From: Ilumatobacteraceae bacterium
GTDB taxonomy: Bacteria > Actinomycetota > Acidimicrobiia > Acidimicrobiales > Ilumatobacteraceae
Direction: 5' to 3'
DNA: 59,469 nucleotides
Assembly (NCBI GenBank): GCA_025463305.1
Contig: JAOBWK010000043.1
Coordinates: 1 to 59,469 of the forward strand
The notes beneath the pieces were generated by a model. It ran no database searches, had not been told where the DNA came from, and saw only the letters and a program-made list of their open reading frames with translations. Below, piece by piece: positions 42,950-50,733 of this stretch (position 1 is the stretch's first letter; the number at the start of each line of letters is the position of its first letter). Both the position numbers and the translations under genes were made by a program.

Positions 42950-44793
42950 GCGTCGACCTCTCGCGGTTCGCCTCGACCGATCTGCTGCGCGTCGAGGACC
43001 TGGTCGTCAGCTACCGGTCGGCAGCGCCGCGCCGTCCGGCCGTGAACGGGGTCTCGTTCGGCGTGGCAGCCGGCGAGACACTGGGGCTCGTCGGCGAATC
43101 CGGCTGCGGGAAGACGTCGGTCGCGCTCGCTCTGGCGCGGTCGTTACCCCTCGGCACGGCGGTGACGGGGGCAATCCACCTGGGTGCCACCGACGTGAAC
43201 ACCCTGTCCGGGGGTGCGCTGCGGGCGTGGTGGCGGAGCGACTTCGCGATGGTGTACCAGGAGCCGCAGGCGGCGCTCAACCCGACGATGCGCGTGGGCC
43301 ACCAGATCGCCGAGGTCCTGGAATCGCAGGGAACGGGCCGCGCCGACGCGGCCGCACAGGCGCTCGAGCTGCTCGACCGGGTGGCGATGCCGGACCCGCG
43401 AGCGATCGCCCGCCGTTACCCGCACCAGCTGTCGGGCGGGCAGCAGCAACGCGTCGTCATCGCGATGGCGCTGGCCATCCGGCCACGCCTGCTCGTCCTC
43501 GACGAACCGACCACGGGCCTCGACGCCACGGTCGAGCGGGAGATCCTCGAGCTGATCGCCGGGCTGCGCGATGAGCTGTCGGCGGCCGTCGTGTTCATCA
43601 CCCACGACCTCGGGTTGGTGGCGCGCATGTGCGATCGCGTCGCGGTCCTGAGCGCCGGTGAGATCGTCGAGACGGGTCCGGTTGCCGACGTGCTCGACGC
43701 GCCGACGCACGAGTACACGCGCGAGCTGCTCGCGGCAGCCGTCACGCCGGGGCGGACCAAGCGGAACGACCCTGGGCTCGAGACGGCCGATGGCGCCGGT
43801 CACGCCGACCGCTCTGGGCGACCGGAGCGCACGGCCGGCGCGTCCCGACTGGTCGACGTGCGCGGCGTGACGCGCCGCTTCGGCGAGGGGGTCGCGGTCG
43901 ACGGCGTCGACCTGCACATCGACGTCGGCGAGGTGGTCGGGCTCGTCGGTGAGTCGGGCAGCGGCAAGACGACACTGGGCCGGATCATCGCCGGGCTCAC
44001 CGTCGCCGACGCCGGCACCGTCGAGCTGCGCGGTGAGGCCATCGCGCCCGACCTCCGCCATCGCCGCACCGACGTGCGCCGCTCGATCCAGATGGTGTTC
44101 CAGAGCCCTGACAGCACGCTCAACCCGCGCCACCGGGTGCGCGAGGTCCTCGGGCGAGCACTGAAGAAGCTCGGCGGCAAGCGGTCGGTGGAGGAGCTCG
44201 CCGCGTCGTGCCGCCTCGATCCAGCGCAGCTCGGCCAGCTCACCACCACGCTGTCCGGAGGGCAGAAGCAGCGCGTCGCGATCGCCCGGGCGATCGCCGG
44301 CGATGCGGCGCTGGTCGTGTGCGACGAGCCGGTGTCGGCGCTCGACGTCTCGGTGCAGGCCACCATCCTGCGGCTTCTCGTCGAGCTGCAGGAGGAGCGA
44401 GATGTCTCGCTCCTCTTCGTCTCCCACGACCTCGCCGTGGTGCGTTACCTGTCGGACCGGATCGCCGTGATGTACGCCGGCCGCATCCTCGAGCATGGTC
44501 CGACGGAGTTCGTGCTGAGCGCCCCGTTCCACCCATACACGGCCGAGCTGTTCGCGGCGAGCGAACGGCGCCCGCTCGACGGTGCCACCCGGACCGCTGG
44601 TGCGACGACGCTGCAGCGCACCGCATCGTCGACCGGCTGCCCGTTCGCCAACCGCTGCGCACACCGCATCGACGGGGTGTGCGAGCGGGCCGAGCCGCCG
44701 CTGCGCACGTTCGGCGCCGGGCACGTGATCGCCTGCCACCTGAGCGAGTCCGAGCTCCTGGCCGTGGCACCGTCGGGATCGATCGAGGTCTGA
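42946..44793 (+). CDS. Fused DppD-DppF ABC ATPase
   Basis: 615 aa holding both ATPases of a peptide importer in one chain. Domain 1 (about 1-270): GESGCGKTS Walker A, LSGGQQQRVVIAMAL signature, LLVLDEPTTGLDATVE Walker B. Domain 2 (about 300-600): GESGSGKTT, LSGGQKQRVAIARAI, LVVCDEPVSALDVSVQ. The C-terminal Cys-rich oligopeptide/dipeptide tail is present (GCPFANRCAHRIDGVCERAEPP), able to bind an Fe-S cluster as in other Dpp ATPases. Fused forms are known in this family. Last gene of the importer operon. Confidence 0.95.
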   Translation: MSVDLSRFASTDLLRVEDLVVSYRSAAPRRPAVNGVSFGVAAGETLGLVGESGCGKTSVALALARSLPLGTAVTGAIHLGATDVNTLSGGALRAWWRSDFAMVYQEPQAALNPTMRVGHQIAEVLESQGTGRADAAAQALELLDRVAMPDPRAIARRYPHQLSGGQQQRVVIAMALAIRPRLLVLDEPTTGLDATVEREILELIAGLRDELSAAVVFITHDLGLVARMCDRVAVLSAGEIVETGPVADVLDAPTHEYTRELLAAAVTPGRTKRNDPGLETADGAGHADRSGRPERTAGASRLVDVRGVTRRFGEGVAVDGVDLHIDVGEVVGLVGESGSGKTTLGRIIAGLTVADAGTVELRGEAIAPDLRHRRTDVRRSIQMVFQSPDSTLNPRHRVREVLGRALKKLGGKRSVEELAASCRLDPAQLGQLTTTLSGGQKQRVAIARAIAGDAALVVCDEPVSALDVSVQATILRLLVELQEERDVSLLFVSHDLAVVRYLSDRIAVMYAGRILEHGPTEFVLSAPFHPYTAELFAASERRPLDGATRTAGATTLQRTASSTGCPFANRCAHRIDGVCERAEPPLRTFGAGHVIACHLSESELLAVAPSGSIEV

Positions 44794-44813
44794 CCTCCCC
44801 CGCGTGACCCCGG

Positions 44814-45695
44814 TCAGCGATGGACGCCGGGATCGTCGCCGTTCCAGTCGCGCTCGATCGTGGGGTCCCACGGCTCGTCCCCGGCGCGGAACGTGTACGC
44901 GTTCGGCCCGCCATAGGTCCACTTCGTCTGCGGGCGGCCGACCGCGTGGCCGTCGACGTGGATGTCGGTGAACTCGTTGAACGCGCAGAGGTGGTTGGCC
45001 ACTCGGTGCGCCGCCTCGAACGGTTGCGGATACGACCACAGCACGTCGCGGTGGAGGGTGTCACCGATCCGCACGTTCCAGTAGCTGGCACGTCCCTTGT
45101 ACGGGCACCAGGTGAACGACTCGCTCGGCACGAGCAGCTCACGCCGCACGTCGAGCGGATGGATGTAGTAGCGCGTCGGCGCCGTCGTCTCGACCAGCAC
45201 CAACGGCCGGATGGTTTCGGCGAGCACGATGCCGTCGAGCGACACCGTGACGTGCCGTGACGACGCCAGCACCTCAACACGGGTGTACGGGTCGCGGGGG
45301 TGCACGAACGCCTGGTCGTCCTCCTCGAACCACGCGTCCATCAGGTTCCACTCGAACGAGATCAGACCGTCGAGTGACGGGCACGACGACGGCGGGGACG
45401 GATGGTCCCACGCCGCGTCCTCGACGACGTGGTCACCGACGCGCAGGTCGTACCAGCGCGCGACGCCTCGCCCGAGCGTGTCGGTGGTGCGCCCGTTCGG
45501 CGCGAGCAGGTCGGTGCGGACGTCGGCGGCCGGCAGGTACCAGCGCGGTGTGAACCCGTGCTCGAACAGCAGCACGGCGTGCTCGCTGTCGCCGACCCAT
45601 GTGCCGTCGACCATCACCCGCACACGCCGGCGCGCCGGCTCGACGGCCACGGCGCCGGGTTCGCCCACCACCCCAGGACCCTTCACGGCACTCAT
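44814..45695 (-). CDS. Tandem DUF427-domain protein
   Basis: 293 aa with two DUF427 repeats. The first (about 20-120) has a less regular end. The second (about 150-255) is classical: VLASSRHVTVSLDGIVLAET, RYYIHPLDVRREL and CPYKGRASYWNV. The domain is a small beta-barrel of unknown biochemical role. The double form is common in actinomycetes. ATG overlaps the upstream gene's stop by 4 bp. It converges with the transporter operon. Confidence 0.88.
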   Translation of the reverse strand: MSAVKGPGVVGEPGAVAVEPARRRVRVMVDGTWVGDSEHAVLLFEHGFTPRWYLPAADVRTDLLAPNGRTTDTLGRGVARWYDLRVGDHVVEDAAWDHPSPPSSCPSLDGLISFEWNLMDAWFEEDDQAFVHPRDPYTRVEVLASSRHVTVSLDGIVLAETIRPLVLVETTAPTRYYIHPLDVRRELLVPSESFTWCPYKGRASYWNVRIGDTLHRDVLWSYPQPFEAAHRVANHLCAFNEFTDIHVDGHAVGRPQTKWTYGGPNAYTFRAGDEPWDPTIERDWNGDDPGVHR

Positions 45696-46264
45696 CGCGC
45701 CACCACCGTGGCGGCGAGCGCGACGCGGTGATCCTTCGACCATGGCGGGCCCAGCGTGGTGCGCGGGCCGTGGAGCACGTCGTGCGCCCGCGCGCCGAGG
45801 AGCCGGGTGGCTTCGGCCTCGACCGTGCCGGCGTCGAAGAAGCAGACGTCCCAACCGCGATCGGCGGCGAGCTCGGCGAGCACCTGGCGGTACATGACGG
45901 AGTCGGCGCGGCTCTCGTGTGGCACCTGGCGCTGCACCGCGATGTCCGTCGGGAAGTCGGCGTCCCACGCTCGCAGCGAGATCGAGACGATCGGCCCGCG
46001 CACCGCCGCTGCGAGCTCGTGCAGCGCCGCTGCGCTCGTCCGCACGGCCGAGGCGCGCACCTCGGCGACGAGCGCGCTGAGGGCGTCGTCGTCGAGCGGG
46101 TCACCGCGGCGATGCATCTCCCACGAGCCACCCTCGTGGTGCACCGGGGCGTTCGGCAGCCCCGGCTCGACCAGCTCGATCCGCCGCCGATCGACCACCA
46201 CGTGGTCGGCCGATGCGGTCACGGCAACGGCCCAGCCGAGGTGATGGGCGATCCCGAGGCGCAT
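45692..46264 (-). CDS. Hypothetical protein (190 aa)
   Basis: No family recognised. Soluble alpha/beta protein with alternating strands and helices: HVVVDRRRIELVEPGL, a central helix rich in Ala (LSALVAEVRASAVRTSAAAL), VSISLRAWDADFPTD and WDVCFFDAGTVEAEA. The two-part order, with a late strand-helix unit DVCFFDAG, recalls a P-loop-less Rossmann-like fold. The frame can begin at TTG 46282, but ATG 46264 is more natural. It overlaps the DUF427 gene by 4 bp, so the two products may act together. It is divergent from the MerR gene. Confidence 0.75.
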   Translation of the reverse strand: MRLGIAHHLGWAVAVTASADHVVVDRRRIELVEPGLPNAPVHHEGGSWEMHRRGDPLDDDALSALVAEVRASAVRTSAAALHELAAAVRGPIVSISLRAWDADFPTDIAVQRQVPHESRADSVMYRQVLAELAADRGWDVCFFDAGTVEAEATRLLGARAHDVLHGPRTTLGPPWSKDHRVALAATVVAR

Positions 46265-46297
46265 CGGATGATTCTGCCGCAAACGTGGAGATGGCGC

Positions 46298-46328
46298 TTG
46301 ACTTCGAGCGCGCTCGAAGTCCTAGGTT
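46298..46328 (+). promoter_or_regulatory. MerR-type promoter: 19-bp spacer with 22-bp dyad
   Basis: -35 TTGACT (46298-46303) and -10 TAGGTT (46323-46328) are 19 bp apart, the elongated spacing that MerR-family activators correct by twisting DNA. A perfect 22-bp palindrome (46300-46321, arms GACTTCGAGCG and CGCTCGAAGTC) fills the spacer. The MerR gene begins 6 nt after the -10 element, so its transcript is probably leaderless and autoregulated, and it probably reads through into the LLM gene. Confidence 0.85.
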
Positions 46329-46334
46329 GACGGT

Positions 46335-46727
46335 GTGGCCGTCACCGAGATCGAACCCCAAGACCTCAGCATCTCCGAGGCGGCCGCGCTCATCGGCGTG
46401 AGCGTGCACACCCTGCGCTACTACGAGCGGGCCGGTCTGATGCGTGACACCGTGCCGCGCGCGGCATCGACGCATCGCCGGTACCGCGCCAACGACGTGT
46501 ACTGGGTGCAGTTCATCACCCGGCTGCGCTCCACGGGCATGTCGATCCAACAGATCCACGACTACGCGGAGATGGCCCGACGTGGCGACGGCAACGAAGC
46601 CGAGCGGCTCGCGCTGCTCGAGCGCCATCGCGATCGCGTGCTGGCCCAGATGCGCGAGATCGAGGGCCACCTCGCCGCCATCGACTTCAAGATCGAGATC
46701 TACCGCGGCCACCTCACCGCGAACTGA
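46335..46727 (+). CDS. MerR-family transcriptional regulator
   Basis: 130 aa. MerR HTH at residues about 10-78 (LSISEAAALIGVSVHTLRYY, ERAGLM, HRRYRANDVYWVQFITRLRS) followed by the dimerisation helix (about 85-130, ERLALLERHRDRVLAQMREI). There is no Cys in the C-terminal loop, so it is not a metal sensor of the CueR/ZntR kind. It is more like the BltR/AdhR/NmlR group that answers small organic or electrophilic compounds. Start GTG 46335, without leader. The next gene, an LLM oxidoreductase 46 bp away, is the likely target. Confidence 0.93.
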   Translation: MAVTEIEPQDLSISEAAALIGVSVHTLRYYERAGLMRDTVPRAASTHRRYRANDVYWVQFITRLRSTGMSIQQIHDYAEMARRGDGNEAERLALLERHRDRVLAQMREIEGHLAAIDFKIEIYRGHLTAN

Positions 46728-46773
46728 AACCCCCTGCGCCCACCCCAAGGCGCCCGACTGAACGGATGTCACC

Positions 46774-47751
46774 ATGACCCGCCTCGGCTACCAGATCCCG
46801 AGCTTCACCTACCCCGACACCGGCCCGGCCGAGCTCTTCGCCGCCGTCGGCCGGCAGGCCAAGGAGGCCGACGCCGCCGGCTTCGACACCGTGCTGGTGA
46901 TGGACCACTTCTACCAACTGCCGCACCTCGGCGAGCCGGAGCGCTACATGCTCGAGTGCTACACGCTGCTCGCCGCGCTCGCCCGGGAGACGACGAACGT
47001 GCGCCTCAGCGCGCTCGTCACCGGCAACACCTACCGCAACCCGGCGATCCTCGCCAAGACGGTGACGACGCTCGACATCGTCTCCGACGGTCGGGCCCAG
47101 CTGGGCATCGGCGCCGGATGGTTCGAGCTCGAGCACAACTCGTTCGGCATCGAGTTCGGCACGTTCACCGATCGGTTCGAGAAGCTGGAGGAGGCGCTGC
47201 AGATCATCCTGCCGATGCTCAACGGCGAGAAGGCGACCCTGGCGGGCAAGCACTACAACGTCGTCGATGCGATGAACTCGCCGGCGCCGATCGGGCACGT
47301 GCCGGTGATGATCGGCGGCGGCGGCGAGCGCAAGACGTTCCGGATGGCCGCCCAGTACGCCGACGACGCGAACATCATCGCCGACGCGGCCGACATGCCC
47401 CGCAAGCTCGACGCGCTCGCCCAGCGTTGCGCCGAGCTGGGCCGTGAGCGCAGCACGCTGGTCACCACCTGGCAGCGCACCGTGTGCATCGCCCCGACGA
47501 TGGAGGAGGCCCGCGCCGATCTCGACGCGTACCTCCGCCTGCGCGGCATGGACCCGGACACGCTGTCGGACGAGTGGCGGGCGATGATCGCCGGCCGCTT
47601 CATCCTCGGCGACCCGGACACCGTCGGCGAGCAGCTCACCAAGGAGCTCTCCCTCGGCCTCGACGGCTTCACCATCAACATGCCGGCCAGCGGCCACATC
47701 CCCGGTCGGGTGACCCTGCTCGGTGAGACCGCCGCCAAAGTCGTCGGCTGA
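46774..47751 (+). CDS. LLM-class F420-dependent oxidoreductase
   Basis: 325 aa TIM-barrel protein of the actinobacterial LLM group: YQIPSFTYPDTGPAELFAAV, FDTVLVMDHFYQLPHLG, TYRNPAILAKTVTTLDIVS, GRAQLGIGAGWFELEHNSFG, PVMIGGGGERKTFRMAAQYA and the C-terminal GFTINMPASGH. F420 use is inferred from subgroup features. It follows MerR by 46 bp and is probably induced by the same effector. Its stop is 23 bp before the first copy of a 44-bp tandem repeat. Confidence 0.9.
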   Translation: MTRLGYQIPSFTYPDTGPAELFAAVGRQAKEADAAGFDTVLVMDHFYQLPHLGEPERYMLECYTLLAALARETTNVRLSALVTGNTYRNPAILAKTVTTLDIVSDGRAQLGIGAGWFELEHNSFGIEFGTFTDRFEKLEEALQIILPMLNGEKATLAGKHYNVVDAMNSPAPIGHVPVMIGGGGERKTFRMAAQYADDANIIADAADMPRKLDALAQRCAELGRERSTLVTTWQRTVCIAPTMEEARADLDAYLRLRGMDPDTLSDEWRAMIAGRFILGDPDTVGEQLTKELSLGLDGFTINMPASGHIPGRVTLLGETAAKVVG

Positions 47752-47773
47752 GGTCGTCGCGCGGCGCGCCCGT

Positions 47774-47817
47774 CGATCCCGCGTTCACAACGCTCCCGTG
47801 CGGGCGGATCTGCCCGC
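47774..47817 (+). repeat. 44-bp tandem repeat, copy 1
   Basis: First of two copies 61 bp apart (43 of 44 bases identical). Each contains the 23-bp core GATCCCGC(G/T)TCACAACGCTCCC-like element followed by a GCGGGC/GCCCGC stem with a 6-nt loop, so each can fold into a short hairpin. Confidence 0.85.
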
Positions 47818-47834
47818 GGGATCTGGAGGCGGCC

Positions 47835-47878
47835 CGATCCCGCGGTCACAACGCTCCCGTGCGGGCGGATCTGCCCGC
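47835..47878 (+). repeat. 44-bp tandem repeat, copy 2
   Basis: Second copy, ending 38 bp before the start of the DUF559 gene. Its hairpin could be part of that gene's leader or a terminator for the LLM gene. Confidence 0.85.
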
Positions 47879-47916
47879 TGTTTCCGGAGCGTGTCGATCG
47901 AAGCACCCACGACGGC

Positions 47917-48936
47917 ATGCCGTCATCACTGCACGCCGCCGTCGCCCTGTTCGCCCGCCAGCACGGGGTGGCGGCGGATCGGCAGGTGCGTTCGCTCGGG
48001 GTGAGCCTGAAGCAGCAGAACGCGCTCGTCGCCCGAGGCGTCTGGACCCGGATCCATCCAGGGGTGCTCCGCGACGCGGGCGCTCCGGGTTCGTGGGAGC
48101 AGCAGGCGATGGCGGCGACGCTGCTCGTGCCGGGCGCCGTCGCTGCTGTTCGTGCGGCCGCACGCCTGCATCAGCTCGATGGCTACGTCGACTTCGGTGG
48201 GCTGGAGATCATCGTGCCGCGCAACGCTCGCCGGCCGCGTGAGCCAGGCGTGTCGGCGACGTGGTCGCAGCGGATGACGGCCAAGGACCTGCACGTGGTC
48301 CGCGGCATCCGGGTCACGACCGTGCCCGTGACCTTGGTGCACCTGGCGGCGGCCGGGCACAACATTGCGCAGGCGCTAGATGGGGCGCTGCGCGACGGGT
48401 TCAAGCCGGTGTGGCTGCGTGACAACGCCCTCCGCTGGAAGGACCATGGGGTCGCCGGGCCGACCGAAGTGCTCCGCCTGCTCGCCGATCGTGTCGACAG
48501 GCGGCTGCCGCGCAGCTGGTTCCAGCGGATCGCCAAGGACGTCTTCGCCGCCGACGGCATCGAGATCGTCGAGGAGTGGCCGGTGTACGACGCCGACGGG
48601 ACGCTGAGAGCCGAGCTGGACCTCGCCCAGGTCGACCTCAAGGTCGGCGTCGAGTGCCAGAGCTGGCAGCACCACGGTTCGCCGGACGCGCAGTACGCGG
48701 ACGCGCAGCGCCGGCGGTTGCTCGCCGAGTTGGGGTGGGACATCGTCGATGCATGGTGGCGGGACCTCGACCATCCGCAGTCCGTGGTGGCGCACCTCCG
48801 CCGGTCGCTCCGCCTCGCCCAGCAGCGATCCCGCGGATCGATCGAGCCGTCGGGGAGCGATGTGACCGCGAGATCGGGATCGGCCGGAGCGGCCGGCGAT
48901 CCCGCGGGTGGATCCGGCCGGCGGGGAGCGTTGTGA
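47917..48936 (+). CDS. AbiEi-like / DUF559 (Vsr-fold) protein
   Basis: 339 aa. The N-terminal part (about 8-110) is a winged-helix with LVARGVWTRIHPGVLRDAG, as in AbiEi-type antitoxin regulators. The middle is variable. Residues about 225-305 form a DUF559/Vsr-like PD-(D/E)XK nuclease fold: LRAELDLAQVDLKVGVECQS supplies Glu, Asp and Glu, with WQHH, RRRLLAELGWDIVDAWWRDL after it. No AbiEii toxin gene is next to it. The last 45 residues are low-complexity (SGSAGAAGDPAGGSGRR) and come from two inverted copies of the flanking repeat running into the reading frame. Confidence 0.8.
   Translation: MPSSLHAAVALFARQHGVAADRQVRSLGVSLKQQNALVARGVWTRIHPGVLRDAGAPGSWEQQAMAATLLVPGAVAAVRAAARLHQLDGYVDFGGLEIIVPRNARRPREPGVSATWSQRMTAKDLHVVRGIRVTTVPVTLVHLAAAGHNIAQALDGALRDGFKPVWLRDNALRWKDHGVAGPTEVLRLLADRVDRRLPRSWFQRIAKDVFAADGIEIVEEWPVYDADGTLRAELDLAQVDLKVGVECQSWQHHGSPDAQYADAQRRRLLAELGWDIVDAWWRDLDHPQSVVAHLRRSLRLAQQRSRGSIEPSGSDVTARSGSAGAAGDPAGGSGRRGAL
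48853..48875 (-). repeat. 23-bp repeat, inverted copy inside the gene end
   Basis: Read on the minus strand it matches the 23-bp core of the upstream repeats at 21 of 23 positions. It lies within the last 85 bp of the DUF559 coding region. Confidence 0.7.
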
Positions 48937-48946
48937 CCGCGGGTTC
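48924..48946 (-). repeat. 23-bp repeat, inverted copy over the stop codon
   Basis: Read on the minus strand it matches the core of copy 2 at 22 of 23 positions, and it supplies the TGA stop of the DUF559 gene (48934-48936). The gene is thus bracketed by inverted copies of the same element. Confidence 0.8.
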
Positions 48947-49005
48947 GCCGGGGATCGGGCGCGAGCGCGAGGATCGTGGCGGTCCAGTCAGTTCGGGGGA
49001 ACACG

Positions 49006-50706
49006 ATGGCTTCGAGTGCTCGAGACGTGATCATCCGTGGTGGTGAGGTCATCGACGGGTCCGGCGCGCCGGCGTTCGCCGCCGACGTCCGGGTGCGCGA
49101 CGGACGGATCGCCGAGATCGGCGCCGGGCTGCGGCCCGACGGCGAGCGCGAGATCGATGCTTCCGGCGCGGTGGTGACACCGGGCTTCATCGACACCCAC
49201 GCGCACACCGACCCGCAGGTGTTCTGGGACGCCTCGCTCGACCCCGAGCCGTTGCACGGCGTGACCACGATGCTCGTCGGCAACTGCAGCCTCTCGCTGT
49301 TCCCCGTGAACGACAGCACGCGCAGCGATGTGTCGGACCTGTTCGCGTACATCGAGGACGTGCCTCGGCACCTGTTCGACGACAGCGTGCCGTGGACGTG
49401 GTCGGACTATGCCGGCTACCGCGACGCTGTCGACGCCTCGGGCGTCGGCACCAACATCGCCGCGCTGATGGGCCACAGCCCGCTGCGGTTGACGGTGATG
49501 GGCCAGGACGCGTGGACTCGGGCAGCGACGCCGGACGAGATCGAGGCGATGGCCGCGGTGCTCGACGTGGCGATGCAACAGGGTGCCTGGGGTCTGTCGA
49601 CGTCGTTCCTCGACGTCGACATGCACGGTCGTCCGGTGCCGTCGCGCGCTGCCGAGAACGACGAGTTCGAGGCGCTGTTCGACGCGATCGGCCGCAGCGG
49701 TCGCGGCCTCGTCGAGATGGTGCCCGGGCTGCTCCAGGGATCGCCCGAGGTGCGCCTCACCGAGCTGTCGCGGCGTTGCGGCGAGCGCGGCATCCCGCTG
49801 ACGTGGACCGGCTTCACCCACAGCGACTCCAACCCTGCGGCGACGCAGCGGTGGATCGATCTCGCCAGCGAGCTCGCCGCCGACGGCGCGCGGATGTACC
49901 CGCAGCTGTCGCCGCGCACCGTCGACTTCCGGCTCAACTGGGACTCGTCGATGATGTTCATGTCGATGCCCGAGGGCTGGCACCGCATCGTCGCGGCCCG
50001 CGGCGACGACAAGCGGGCGCTGCTGCTCGACCCCGTGTGGCGTGCCGCGGCGCGTGACGAGTGGGACCGCACCGAACGGGCGCTGTTCCCGCACCGCCGG
50101 CCGGAGACCGTGCGCTTCGTCGAGGTGCACGGCGCCGAGAACCAGCGCTGGTTGGGCATGACGCTGGCCGACCTGATCGCCGAGCGCGGCGGACATCCGT
50201 CCGACGTGCTCGCCGACTTCGTCGTCGCCAACGACTGCCATCCCGGCGTGGTCGCGGTCGGCGTCGCCAACGCCGACATCGACGGCGTGGCTCGCACGCT
50301 CACCGATCCGGCCGTCATCATCAGCTCGTCCGACGCCGGTGCGCACGCGCAGATGCTGTGCGCGTCCGGCGACAGCACGCTGCTGTTCACCCGCCACGTG
50401 CGCGAGCGCAACGATCTGTCCCTCGAGCGCGCGGTCCACGAGTTGACCGGGCGGCAGGCGTCGATCTTCGGCTTCTCCGGTCGCGGCACCGTCTCCGTCG
50501 GTGCGATCGCCGACCTCGCCGTGTTCGCGCTCGACGAGCTGCACTACGACGACGACGTGTTCGTCCACGACCTTCCCGGCGGCGGTGCGCGACTGCGTCG
50601 CGGCGAGGGCGGCTACCGCGCCACCATCGTCGACGGCACGCCCGTGCAGCTCGGCGGCGTGATGACCGGCGCTCTGCCCGGCCGGGTGATCAGCTCGGCC
50701 GCGTGA
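49006..50706 (+). CDS. N-acyl-D-amino-acid-deacylase-type amidohydrolase
   Basis: 566 aa amidohydrolase: VIIRGGEVIDGSGAPAFAAD opening, PGFIDTHAHTDPQVFWD metal motif (HAH), LHGVTTMLVGNCSLS, MQQGAWGLSTSF, and the late His/Asp in SSSDAGAHAQM with the closing FSGRGTVSVGAIADLAVF composite domain. The subgroup hydrolyses N-acyl amino acids or cyclic amides; the real substrate is unknown. GGGGGAA precedes ATG 49006. It begins a three-gene operon with a metal-dependent hydrolase and a second deacylase paralogue. Confidence 0.9.
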   Translation: MASSARDVIIRGGEVIDGSGAPAFAADVRVRDGRIAEIGAGLRPDGEREIDASGAVVTPGFIDTHAHTDPQVFWDASLDPEPLHGVTTMLVGNCSLSLFPVNDSTRSDVSDLFAYIEDVPRHLFDDSVPWTWSDYAGYRDAVDASGVGTNIAALMGHSPLRLTVMGQDAWTRAATPDEIEAMAAVLDVAMQQGAWGLSTSFLDVDMHGRPVPSRAAENDEFEALFDAIGRSGRGLVEMVPGLLQGSPEVRLTELSRRCGERGIPLTWTGFTHSDSNPAATQRWIDLASELAADGARMYPQLSPRTVDFRLNWDSSMMFMSMPEGWHRIVAARGDDKRALLLDPVWRAAARDEWDRTERALFPHRRPETVRFVEVHGAENQRWLGMTLADLIAERGGHPSDVLADFVVANDCHPGVVAVGVANADIDGVARTLTDPAVIISSSDAGAHAQMLCASGDSTLLFTRHVRERNDLSLERAVHELTGRQASIFGFSGRGTVSVGAIADLAVFALDELHYDDDVFVHDLPGGGARLRRGEGGYRATIVDGTPVQLGGVMTGALPGRVISSAA

Positions 50707-50733
50707 CCGCCCGAGCGAGAAAGGAACGATGAG

